This document shows, piece after piece, positions 23,473 through 31,934 of a stretch of 32,019 nucleotides of DNA. Numbering within the stretch: the first letter of the stretch is position 1; every line of letters begins with the position of its first letter. The stretch is from Candidatus Woesearchaeota archaeon. Its GTDB lineage: Archaea; Nanobdellota; Nanobdellia; Woesearchaeales; 21-14-0-10-32-9. The DNA lies in the NCBI GenBank assembly GCA_021736975.1, contig JAIPET010000011.1:1-32019 (forward strand), given 5' to 3'. The notes under the pieces were generated by a model. That model made no database searches and was not told where the DNA came from. It saw nothing but the letters and a program-made list of their open reading frames with translations. The position numbers were made by a program, and so were the translations under genes.

Positions 23473-24621
23473 ATGAAGAACATAACAACAGGAGTCGATA
23501 GACTAATAAAACTTCTAAATCAAAAAAATAAAGTCACCTTAGAAGAAGTGGCAATAGAATTAAATTTAGAAGAAGAAACAGTTCAGGAATGGTTAGAACT
23601 ATTAGAAAAAGAAGGCCTTGTAAAAATAACATCAAATCTATCAAAAACATGGATAGAATCCAATAAAATAGAAAAAAAAATAGTAGAGAATGCAGCAGGC
23701 GAAATACAATCAAAAAAAGAAGCATTCGCAAGAAAAATAGAAATAGCAATAAAAACATTAAATAAAGACACATCAGGTTTTGAAGAAGTAAAACGAGAAT
23801 TCTTATCAATACAAAGTAGAATAAAAGATGAACTTGACACAGCAAGAAAAGAAATGAAAGAATTAGAACAATACGATAAACTCAAAAAAAACATAAATAA
23901 AGAAATAGAAGAACAACAAAAAACCTACGCGCAATTCACAAAAGCATATGAAAATCAAATAGCAGACTTTACAAAAAAAGAATTACAAATAATAAACCGA
24001 TTAAAAAAAGAAGAAGACAATGCAGATAAACTAGAAAAAAGCGTAAATGAACTTCTAAAAACAAAAAAAGCAGCAGAAGAAACAATAACAAAAGCCGTAG
24101 AAGATTTAAAAACCGTAGCAAAAGAAATAGGAAAAGAAATGAATCAAATAAGCAAAACAGAAAAATCAATAAAATCAATAAAAAATGAACTTGTAGATTT
24201 TAATATACATATCCAAAAAAACAAAGAAAAACAATTAAACAAACTCGCAGAAAGATTAAATATAGATAAACAAAAAATCGAACAAGAACATAAAGACTTA
24301 CTAAAAAATGCAAAAATGACAGTGACAGAACTAAAAACATACTCACAAACAGAAAAAGTATTATTCAAAAATTTTGAAACATTATTTGGAAAAAAACTAA
24401 AAATAAAAGACCTTATAGAAACAATACAAAAAGAAAAAAATGAATTAAAGAAAGAATTAGAAGATTTAGAAATAAGAGTAAAAACATTTACCATAATAAC
24501 AAAAGATCCTAAAATAAAATCACAAATGAATGAAATAGAAAAAACACTAAAAAAATATGAAGAAAGAAAAAAAACAATAATGTCAAAAATCATAGACCTA
24601 ACAAAAATGATAGGAAACTAA
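23473..24621 (+). CDS. winged-helix plus long coiled-coil protein
   Basis: The 382-residue product has an N-terminal winged-helix DNA-binding domain (residues 1-60: KVTLEEVAIELNLEEETVQE, then LLEKEGLVKI as wing approach). About 300 residues of nearly continuous charged coiled coil follow (KEMKELEQYDKLKK..., KLAERLNIDKQKIEQEH...). No membrane segment is present. The combination suggests a DNA-bound scaffold, autoregulator or sensor for the pilus motor genes behind it. Its own promoter carries a perfect palindrome (23438-23459). I do not recognise a named family. Confidence 0.65.
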   Translation: MKNITTGVDRLIKLLNQKNKVTLEEVAIELNLEEETVQEWLELLEKEGLVKITSNLSKTWIESNKIEKKIVENAAGEIQSKKEAFARKIEIAIKTLNKDTSGFEEVKREFLSIQSRIKDELDTARKEMKELEQYDKLKKNINKEIEEQQKTYAQFTKAYENQIADFTKKELQIINRLKKEEDNADKLEKSVNELLKTKKAAEETITKAVEDLKTVAKEIGKEMNQISKTEKSIKSIKNELVDFNIHIQKNKEKQLNKLAERLNIDKQKIEQEHKDLLKNAKMTVTELKTYSQTEKVLFKNFETLFGKKLKIKDLIETIQKEKNELKKELEDLEIRVKTFTIITKDPKIKSQMNEIEKTLKKYEERKKTIMSKIIDLTKMIGN

Positions 24622-24652
24622 ATTAGTAAGGCAAAAAAAAGGGGAGACATAA

Positions 24653-26332
24653 TTGCCAAAAAATAAAAACAAAATTTTAAAGAAAAAAATAAAGAAGAAG
24701 ATAGTTAAAAAATTAAATACAAACAAACAAAAACAAAACAAAGACAAAACAAAGACAAAACCACAAAAAGTACAAAAAAATAAAAAAATATAAATAGAAC
24801 CAAAAAAAATAACAACTGAAAAAAAAATCATAGAAACATACCAATATAACTCAGGACAAATACCTATAACAATAACTGTAAAAAAAGAAAAAGGAGATTA
24901 CGTACCCCAATACATGGTTGAAATAAGCCTGATAAGTAAACCAACAGAATTAATACTAGAAAAAATAAGACAAGAATTAATAAGAAGAGTAAATCTAGGA
25001 ATCACAGATATAAGCGACATAAAAAAAACAGACATAGTAGAAGAAAAATTCGACAAACTAATACGAATATTAATACAAAAATATTTTCCAGATGCAAACG
25101 AAGCAGTAACAGATTTCTTATCAACATACCTAAGCATGAAAACAATAGGCCTTGGAAAACTAGAAATAATAATGGGCGACGAAAACTTAGAAGAAGTAGT
25201 AATAAACCAAGCATCAGAACCTGTATGGGTATATCACAAAAAATATGGATGGCTAAAAACAAACATATATCTAGAAAATGAAGATCAAACAAAACACTAT
25301 GCAAGCATAATAGGAAGAAGAGTAGGAAGACAAATAAACGTAGCAAACCCATTACTAGATGCACACTTAAAAGGAGGCGACAGAGTAAATGCCACACTAG
25401 TGCCTATAAGCACAGCAGGACACACAATAACCATAAGAAAATTTTCAAAAGACCCATGGACAATAACAAAATTTCTCAAAACAAATACAATAACACCAGA
25501 AGCAGCAGCTCTAATATGGTCTGCAATACAATATGAACTATCAGCAATAATAGCAGGAGGAACTGCATCAGGAAAAACATCTACGCTAAATGCATTCGCA
25601 TCATTTTTCCCACCAAATCAAAGAATAATAAGCATAGAAGATACACGAGAAATAACACTACCAAAATACCTACACTGGGTACCCTTAAACACATCACTTC
25701 CAAATGCAGAAGGCAAAGGAGAAATAAGCATGGGAGACCTTTTGGTAAACAGCTTAAGAATGAGACCGGATAGAGTATTAGTAGGAGAAGTAAGAAGAAA
25801 AAAAGAAACAGAAACATTATTTGAAGCAATACACACAGGACACAGCGTATACGCAACATTTCACGCAAATAGCGCAAGAGAAGTCGTAGATAGACTAACC
25901 AACCCACCACTAGACGTACCAAAAATAATGTTGCCTGCAATAAGCTTAATAATAGTACAATTTAGAAATAGAAGAACAGGAAAAAGAAGAACATTTCAAA
26001 TAGCAGAAATAACAGAAAAAGGAGAAGCAAGAGTATTACAACAATACGATCCAAAAAAAGATAAACTAGTATCAAAAGGAGGCGATCAAATAGATCTATT
26101 CTTAAATTCAAAAAAACACGACTCAACATTCTATGAAACAATCAAATTATTCACAGGAATGGATAATGATGAAATAACAAAAGACCTAAATGAAAAAGTA
26201 AAAATACTAAAATATCTTATAAAAAACGATATAACCGAAGTTGACGAAGTAGGAAAAGTAATCGCAGAATATTATACAGACAAAAATAACTTAATGAGAT
26301 ATGTTAATGCCAATCAAAAATTAACAGACTAA
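24653..26332 (+). CDS. type IV pilus/archaellum-type secretion ATPase, interrupted by in-frame TAA
   Basis: The ATPase belongs to the TadA/VirB11/ArlI family powering pilus assembly. It has IIAGGTASGKTSTLNAFA (Walker A), IEDTREITLP (Asp box), MRPDRVLVGEVR (Walker B), HTGHSVYATFHAN (His box) and the trailing RRTGKRRTFQIAEI region. The long continuous frame starts at ATG 24914, but family-like sequence (ITITVKKEKGDYVPQY) precedes it, back to 24794. A lysine-rich N-terminus with TTG at 24653, 6 bases after GGGGAG, is in the same frame and is separated only by TAA at 24791-24793. So the gene carries a nonsense codon, is read through, or restarts at the ATA after it. Confidence 0.85.
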
Positions 26333-26341
26333 GGCAAAAAA

Positions 26342-27138
26342 ATGAATTTTTTTAAAAAATTATCAAAACAAATCCCGGACCTAGAAGAAAAACTAAAACA
26401 AGCAAGCATACCAGATACTCCGCAAATATACATAAAAAAAACATTTATGACAGCAACAATATTGTCTCTAGGAATCATGATTGTTTTCTTTGCATTCTTA
26501 AAAAGCCCATTCGTAATACTACTAATACCAATAATATTCCCAATAATGTTTATGTATTTTATAAAATTTGTAGATGTAAAAATAACCCAAATAAAAAAAA
26601 AATAGATGAAGAAATAATATATGCAGGAAGATTTCTAATAATAGAAATAGACTCAGGAGTACCAATGCATAAAGCTTTTGAAAATTTAGAAAAAAATTAT
26701 GATTATGTAGGAAGATATTTCGGAGACATAATAAACAAAACATATCTAGGAACAGACATTGAAGACGCAATAAATGACACACTAATGAATGCACCATCAG
26801 CAAACCTAAGAAAAATACTATGGCAAGTACTAAATAGCCTAAAAACAGGAGCGGATGTAGGACCCGCACTAAACTCGGTAATAGATCAAATAGTAAAAGA
26901 ACAAAAAATAGCAGTAAAAGAATACGGAAAAAAACTAAACCCCATGGCTATGTTTTATATGATGATATCTGTAATAATACCAAGCCTAGGAACCACTATG
27001 CTAGTAATACTAGCCACATTCATGGGATTAAATATAAGTTTAGGAATCTTATTAGCACTAGCAGGACTAATAACATTCGTACAATTTATGTTCATGATGA
27101 TGATAAAACAAGCAAGACCACCAATAAGTATGGAATAA
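26342..27138 (+). CDS. TadC/ArlJ-type pilus platform protein, frameshifted at A10
   Basis: This is the inner-membrane platform of the pilus motor (T2SSF domain family). The first frame (26342-26605) gives MNFFKKLSKQIPDLEEKL... with two membrane segments and stops just after a run of ten A (26593-26602). The neighbouring frame continues seamlessly as KKIDEEIIYAGRFLIIEIDSG...NSLKTGADVGPAL... to 27138, including two C-terminal membrane helices. One additional A in the run, or a -1 slip on it, gives a single product of about 265 residues. Its internal ATG at 26665 is unlikely to be a true start. It is followed by the second platform gene after 4 bases. Confidence 0.8.
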
Positions 27139-27142
27139 AAAA

Positions 27143-28213
27143 ATGTTTAAAAAAATCAAAAATCAAAAAAAAGATAAAAAAAACATGAATGTTACTAGTA
27201 GATTTGATAAGAAAAAAAATAAAGAAAAAAGAAAATCAAGTAAAATACTAGAAGAATTCTTAATAAAATCAGGATACGACATAAAACCATCAGAACTAAA
27301 TAAAAAAATTCTAAAAATAAACATGATAATAACAACAACATTAGTCATAATAACTCTAATATACGCAATAATATATGGTGCGAGCACCTTAAATCTAATA
27401 TTGATGATCTTATCAATACTAATAGCAATATTTGGCATACTATATCTACTAAGCCTACTAATAGTATTCGCATATTTAGACATAAAAATATATCAAAGAA
27501 CAGCGCAAATAGAAGACGTACTACCAGACTTTCTACAACTCACATCAGCAAACATCAGCGCAGGAATGCCAATAGATAAAGCACTATGGTTAGCAGTAAG
27601 ACCAAGATTTGGCGTATTAGCAAAAGAAATAGAAGAAATAGCAAAATCAACAACTGCAGGAGAAGACCTAGAAGTAGCACTTTTAAATTTTTCAAAAAAA
27701 TACGATTCAAGAATATTAAAAGAATCAGTAAGTTTACTAATAGCAGGAATAGAAGCAGGAGGAGAAATAGGAGTATTATTAGATAAAATAGCAACAAACA
27801 TACAAGAAATAAAACTAATGAGAAAAGAAATAGGAGCAAGCGTAACAACATACACAATATTCATAACCGCAGCATCAATTTTTGCAGCGCCACTACTATA
27901 TGCTCTAAGCATGGAATTACTAATAGTAGTAAAAAATATTGCAGGCGAACTAAGTTTAGATGCAGCATCAACAGCAGCATCAGGATTTAGTTTTAGTTTA
28001 TCAGGAGATGCAATAAAACAATCCGACTTTCAACTATTTAGTTTTTTACTATTAGGCCTCACAAGTTTTTTTTCAGCAGGAATAACAAGCATAATAAAAA
28101 AAGGCAACATAAAAGCAGGAATAAAAAACATACCCATATATATATCAGTAGCATTAATAATATATATAATATCAGAAAAACTTCTCTCCTACTTATTTGC
28201 AGGAATGCTATAA
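27143..28213 (+). CDS. TadC/ArlJ-type pilus platform protein, second copy
   Basis: The 356-residue product has a basic N-terminus (Lys-rich, about 45 residues), paired membrane helices near residues 53-115, and the T2SSF cytosolic domain with the family features DVLPDFLQLTSANISAGMPI, AGEDLEVALLNFSKKYDS and LIAGIEAGGEIGVLLDKIA. Further membrane helices follow in the C-terminal third. Two different TadC-type proteins following one ATPase is the standard Tad-like arrangement, where they are thought to form a heteromeric platform. Intact frame; ATG 4 bases after the previous stop. Confidence 0.87.
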   Translation: MFKKIKNQKKDKKNMNVTSRFDKKKNKEKRKSSKILEEFLIKSGYDIKPSELNKKILKINMIITTTLVIITLIYAIIYGASTLNLILMILSILIAIFGILYLLSLLIVFAYLDIKIYQRTAQIEDVLPDFLQLTSANISAGMPIDKALWLAVRPRFGVLAKEIEEIAKSTTAGEDLEVALLNFSKKYDSRILKESVSLLIAGIEAGGEIGVLLDKIATNIQEIKLMRKEIGASVTTYTIFITAASIFAAPLLYALSMELLIVVKNIAGELSLDAASTAASGFSFSLSGDAIKQSDFQLFSFLLLGLTSFFSAGITSIIKKGNIKAGIKNIPIYISVALIIYIISEKLLSYLFAGML

Positions 28214-28267
28214 AAAAATAGAAAAACAAATATAAACAAATAATGATTCTTTAAAAAACAAAAAAAA

Positions 28268-29224
28268 ATGAAACTACCAAAATTCAAAAGCCAAGCATTT
28301 TTTGCTCCTATGGCTGGAATTAGCGATCCAGCTTTCAGAACTTTATGTGCTGAAATGGGTGCAGGTTTAGTTGTCACAGAATTAACAAGCATAAATGCAA
28401 TAGTTGCAAAAGAAAAAATTCTAAAAAAAGATGGAAAAAAAATATCAGAATTCATAGAATTTTCAGAAAAAGAAAGACCTATATCAATACAATTATTCGG
28501 ATCAGACATAAAACTACTAAGTAAATCAGCACAAATAGTAGAACCTTACTTTGACATAATAGATTACAACATGGGATGTCCAGCGCCACATATAACAAAT
28601 CAAATGGCGGGCGCAGCTTTATTACAAAAACCCGATTTAACAAAAAAGATATTTACAACACTCATCAACGCAGTTGATAAACCAATAACTCTAAAAATGA
28701 GAACAGGAGTAAACAATTCAGATTGTTATTTATGGAAACCTGTAGCAAAAATTGCGGAAGACTGCGGCATATCAATGATAACACTACACCCAAGAACAAT
28801 AAAACAAGGATATAGCGGAAAAGCTGACTGGAATATGATCAAAGAATTGAGGTCGGTTGTCAACGAACAGGTTAAAGTTGTAGGAAATGGAGACATAACA
28901 AAACCAGAAGATGCAAAAAAAATGATAGAACAAACTGGATGCAATTATATAATGATAGGAAGAGGTGCGATGGGAAACCCGCAAATATTTTCTCAAATAA
29001 ATAGTGAAATGCGATCGGAACGATGGTCTGAGACTACTTTTGAAGAAAAGAAAAAAACACTGCACAAATATTTAGAACTGACAAAAAAATATCCGACAAT
29101 AAAATTTGCATCAATCAGAACACAAGCAATGCAATTCACCAAAGGAATAAAAGGTGGAAAAGAACTCAGAAACAAAATTGCAAGAGCTCAAACAATGCAA
29201 GAAATCAAAGAAAAATTTAAATAA
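28268..29224 (+). CDS. tRNA-dihydrouridine synthase
   Basis: This FMN enzyme reduces uridine to dihydrouridine in tRNA D-loops. The 318-residue product begins FFAPMAGISDPAFRTLCAEM, has the catalytic motif DYNMGCPAPHIT with Cys near residue 104, LKMRTGV with the conserved Lys, TLHPRTIKQGYSGKADW with His/Arg, and VVGNGDI and IMIGRGAMGNP for phosphate and FMN binding. It looks most like the DusB group. It starts 54 bases after the pilus operon and probably is not part of its function. Confidence 0.93.
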   Translation: MKLPKFKSQAFFAPMAGISDPAFRTLCAEMGAGLVVTELTSINAIVAKEKILKKDGKKISEFIEFSEKERPISIQLFGSDIKLLSKSAQIVEPYFDIIDYNMGCPAPHITNQMAGAALLQKPDLTKKIFTTLINAVDKPITLKMRTGVNNSDCYLWKPVAKIAEDCGISMITLHPRTIKQGYSGKADWNMIKELRSVVNEQVKVVGNGDITKPEDAKKMIEQTGCNYIMIGRGAMGNPQIFSQINSEMRSERWSETTFEEKKKTLHKYLELTKKYPTIKFASIRTQAMQFTKGIKGGKELRNKIARAQTMQEIKEKFK

Positions 29225-29244
29225 AAAACAATTCAAAATAATAG

Positions 29245-29964
29245 ATGAACAAAAAACAAGAACAAAAAGCTAACGAAACAACAAAATCAAAATTTAAAAG
29301 CATAAGAGAAATAGTTCTAAACAATGAAAATATTGATAAAACAAAATTAAAAATAAATATAAGAAAAGCAATCGAAGAATTTTATTCTGGACAAGAAAAT
29401 TTTACAAACATATCAATAACAGATTTTATATTCATAACAATGACCAATTTAATGATAAATGAAGAATATATATCAAATAAATCTATAAATTATATATCTG
29501 ACATATTAGGAGATCACACTAAAAAATTTTTAACAGAAGCACAAACAAAAAATGCTTACTTATTAATAATAAATCCAGACGAAGCAAGTTTAGCAGTTCA
29601 AAACAGAATAGACATATATGAATTTAAAGCAAATAAATATCTATTTAACACAGGAATACTATATAAATATCACCAGAAAAAAGGAGAAGGACATATAAAA
29701 ACAATAAAAAATGCGGCAATACAAGCATATCGAAAAGCAGCAGACATAACAACAAGTAACAAAATGCAAATATTTACAGAAATAGCAGATACATACGAAT
29801 ATCTGAATGAAACAATAAATAAACTTTCAGACGAATTTATCCTGGGAGGAAAAAACGAATACACAATGAAAATATTCAAACAATCACTAGGAAACAACCC
29901 GTTAAGAATACCCACAATAGAACAACAACAAACCATGATGAGGATGTGGAATATAATCAATTAA
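29245..29964 (+). CDS. helical protein of unknown function
   Basis: The 239-residue product is a soluble, helix-rich protein with repeating tetratricopeptide-like spacing (IQAYRKAADITTSNKMQIFTEIADTYEYLNE) but no clear repeat consensus. No signal peptide, cysteine cluster or catalytic motif is visible. It starts 20 bases after the dihydrouridine synthase gene, so both could be one transcript. It converges with the transporter gene. Confidence 0.6.
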   Translation: MNKKQEQKANETTKSKFKSIREIVLNNENIDKTKLKINIRKAIEEFYSGQENFTNISITDFIFITMTNLMINEEYISNKSINYISDILGDHTKKFLTEAQTKNAYLLIINPDEASLAVQNRIDIYEFKANKYLFNTGILYKYHQKKGEGHIKTIKNAAIQAYRKAADITTSNKMQIFTEIADTYEYLNETINKLSDEFILGGKNEYTMKIFKQSLGNNPLRIPTIEQQQTMMRMWNIIN

Positions 29965-29976
29965 AAACCAAAAAAA

Positions 29977-30840
29977 TTATCCGAAGAAAAAACCGATGCA
30001 AAAACTAACAATTATAACAAGCAAAGCACCAAATATTTGATGTTTAGTTATTTTCTCTTTATTCACAAAAACACCAAGAAACAAAGCAATAGCAGGATAA
30101 CTCTCAGTTATACCAATAGCAACAGCAAGACCTGAACCCACAATAGCAAAAGCAAAAAAAACCCATGCAGCAGTATCCAAAAGACACATAACAAGAGTAG
30201 CCAAATCAATTTTCTTAATAAAATATTTTTTCCAAACAAATTTTTTCTTCTTAATAAGAAAAACAAAAGTTATAATCGTGAAAATAACCCAAGCAAACCA
30301 AACACTTAACAAAGGAGAAATATTAATAGCAATATACCCAGTCAAAAAATTAATTATCCCCATACCCACCGCAGCAAGAATTGCCAATCCAGTACCATGT
30401 TCAAAAATAAATTTTTTAACTAAATAAATTTTTGGAAGCACAACAAAAACAAGACCAACAAAAACAAGTACAAATAAACATATCAAAGAGAAAGACAAAG
30501 ATTCCTTAAGCAATAAAACTGCTAAAATAATGGTGATAGGCAACTCTATCTCTAACAAAACCTCTACAACAAATAATTTGCCAACACGTAAAGCCTCAAG
30601 ATTAATCATACTAACAAAATAAGTAAAAATACCAAAAAATAAAAAAAATAAAAAAATTTCCAAACTACTAATAAATTTAAAATCAAACCAAACAAAAGGC
30701 AGTAAAACAAAACTACCAACAAAACCTATTAAAAAAAGAGTTTCAGAAACACCAATCCTCCTAGTGCTTTTTTGAATCAAAAAATCACCAACACCCCAAC
30801 AAATCATAGCAAGAAAAGCCGCCAACACCGAATTCATCAT
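29977..30840 (-). CDS. DMT-superfamily (EamA-like) transporter
   Basis: From ATG 30838-30840 the product is 287 residues with about ten membrane segments in two repeats of five (first repeat starts MICWGVGDFLIQKSTRRIG, second around AAVGMGIINFLTGYIAINIS). This is the typical drug/metabolite transporter architecture; the substrate is unknown. An earlier ATG (30858) is unlikely because the shared TATA box sits about 26 bases upstream of 30840. It shares a bidirectional promoter with RNase HII. Confidence 0.85.
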   Translation of the reverse strand: MMNSVLAAFLAMICWGVGDFLIQKSTRRIGVSETLFLIGFVGSFVLLPFVWFDFKFISSLEIFLFFLFFGIFTYFVSMINLEALRVGKLFVVEVLLEIELPITIILAVLLLKESLSFSLICLFVLVFVGLVFVVLPKIYLVKKFIFEHGTGLAILAAVGMGIINFLTGYIAINISPLLSVWFAWVIFTIITFVFLIKKKKFVWKKYFIKKIDLATLVMCLLDTAAWVFFAFAIVGSGLAVAIGITESYPAIALFLGVFVNKEKITKHQIFGALLVIIVSFCIGFFFG

Positions 30841-30863
30841 AAAACACAAAATAATCAAATATA

Positions 30864-30871
30864 TTTATAAA
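30864..30871. promoter_or_regulatory. palindromic TATA box shared by two genes
   Basis: TTTATAAA is its own reverse complement. It sits about 26 bases from the ATGs on both sides (30840 on the minus strand, 30891 on the plus strand), so one box may serve two leaderless transcripts, the transporter and RNase HII. The gene starts are only 50 bp apart and no second box is obvious. Confidence 0.5.
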
Positions 30872-30890
30872 CTTTAGCAAAAACTAAATA

Positions 30891-31556
30891 ATGATGATAA
30901 TAGCAGGAGTAGAAGAAGCAGGCAGAGGACCAGTCATAGGACCAATGGTAATGGCAATATGCGCAATAAATAAAGAAGAAGAATACAAATTAAAAAATAT
31001 GGGTGTAAAAGACTCAAAACTACTTACACCAAACCAACGAGAAGATATGTTTGAACAAATAAAAGAAATGACGACACATGCAATAATCATTCTCCAACCA
31101 AAAGACATAGATAATGCTCTTAACGACCCAGCAATGAACCTAAACAAACTAGAAGCAGTAACAACTTCAAAACTAATAAACTCAATATCAAAAGCAAAAA
31201 AACCAGATGAAATAATACTAGATTGTCCGTCAAACAACATACCAGTTTACGAACAATACGTCAGAGCAAAACTAGAAGATCAAAAACAAAAACTAATACC
31301 AGAACACAAAGCAGATTTAAATCACATAATAGTAGGTGCTGCATCAATACTAGCAAAAGTAACAAGAGATAGAGAAATAGAAAAAATCAAACAACAAATA
31401 GGCCTAAACTTTGGCTCAGGATACCCTTCAGACCCAACAACAATATCATTTCTAAATCAAAATTGGAAAACACACGAAAAAATTTTTAGAAAAACCTGGA
31501 AAACATACCAAAAAGTCGCAAACAAACACAAACAAAAAGGACTAGGAGATTTCTAG
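30891..31556 (+). CDS. rnhB: ribonuclease HII
   Basis: RNase HII cuts the RNA strand of RNA-DNA hybrids, including single ribonucleotides left in DNA. The 221-residue product has GVEEAGRGPVIGPMV at the start, MGVKDSKLLTP, ILDCPSNN and HKADLNHIIVGAASILAKVTRD, which supply the usual acidic residues. The first catalytic Asp of the standard DEAGRG motif is Glu here (residue 8), a conservative but unusual change. The C-terminus GLGDF ends at a TAG whose G is the first base of the MITE copy at 31556. Leaderless start likely. Confidence 0.92.
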   Translation: MMIIAGVEEAGRGPVIGPMVMAICAINKEEEYKLKNMGVKDSKLLTPNQREDMFEQIKEMTTHAIIILQPKDIDNALNDPAMNLNKLEAVTTSKLINSISKAKKPDEIILDCPSNNIPVYEQYVRAKLEDQKQKLIPEHKADLNHIIVGAASILAKVTRDREIEKIKQQIGLNFGSGYPSDPTTISFLNQNWKTHEKIFRKTWKTYQKVANKHKQKGLGDF

Positions 31557-31678
31557 GTCTTGTCCAGAAAGGTATGGAACTGTATACTGGAGCACGGCAC
31601 ATCCTATGCATTCTCTTCAAGAATGCATGTGCCTCAATGGGCGCCAGTATACAAAATGCTGTTATTTTGGACAAGACC
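31556..31678. mobile_element. MITE-like hairpin element, copy C
   Basis: The 123-bp element begins GGTCTTGTCCAGAA and ends TTTTGGACAAGACC, pairing at all 14 positions with one G-T. The same inner stem as copy B (TGTATACTGG/CCAGTATACA) encloses an inner hairpin ATGCATTCT-CTTCA-AGAATGCAT. GATTTCTA flanks it (31548-31555 and 31679-31686), followed by G on both sides. It entered the TAG stop of RNase HII, whose third base it supplies, so the protein is unchanged. Confidence 0.88.
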
Positions 31679-31721
31679 GATTTCTAGGAAAATTTATAAA
31701 CTTATTAATAAAAATAACATT

Positions 31722-31934
31722 ATGCTTATTAGAAATAAAATTGGAAGAAAAATCACCAATTCAAGTAGCTTTTTCTCTGGATTCATAACCACTCAACAAC
31801 TTAAAAAAGATGTAGATTCATTCTTTGGTTTTGAAAGACTCTCAACAGATGTAGAACTAAGTTCAATCAGACGATTAAATAAAATGACCTACTCCCGCGA
31901 CCTAAAGGTCGGGGTATCTCAGGCTGTGGCGTGA
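31722..31934 (+). CDS. short frame possibly truncated by the tnpB element
   Basis: ATG 31722 follows TTTATAAA (31692-31699) at leaderless spacing and opens MLIRNKIGRKITNSSSFFSG. The 70-codon frame runs into the IS605-type end sequence near residue 55 and stops inside it. Residues 1-54 could be the start of a host gene cut by the insertion, and the last 16 are element sequence. No family is recognisable. Confidence 0.35.
   Translation: MLIRNKIGRKITNSSSFFSGFITTQQLKKDVDSFFGFERLSTDVELSSIRRLNKMTYSRDLKVGVSQAVA
31887..31918 (-). repeat. IS200/IS605-type right-end hairpin
   Basis: Directly after the tnpB stop (reading the minus strand) lies ACCCCGACCTTTAGGTCGCGGG, a hairpin with CCTTTAGG at its tip. 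This is the usual end structure and guide-RNA (reRNA) scaffold position of tnpB elements. The double hairpin at 17095-17229 carries the same CCTAAAGG core. Confidence 0.6.

Noticed and set aside
31560-31720. Plus-strand frame through MITE copy C joined to the frame at 31722.
   Set aside because: The upstream part is element sequence; a TATA box and leaderless ATG at 31722 explain the real start better.
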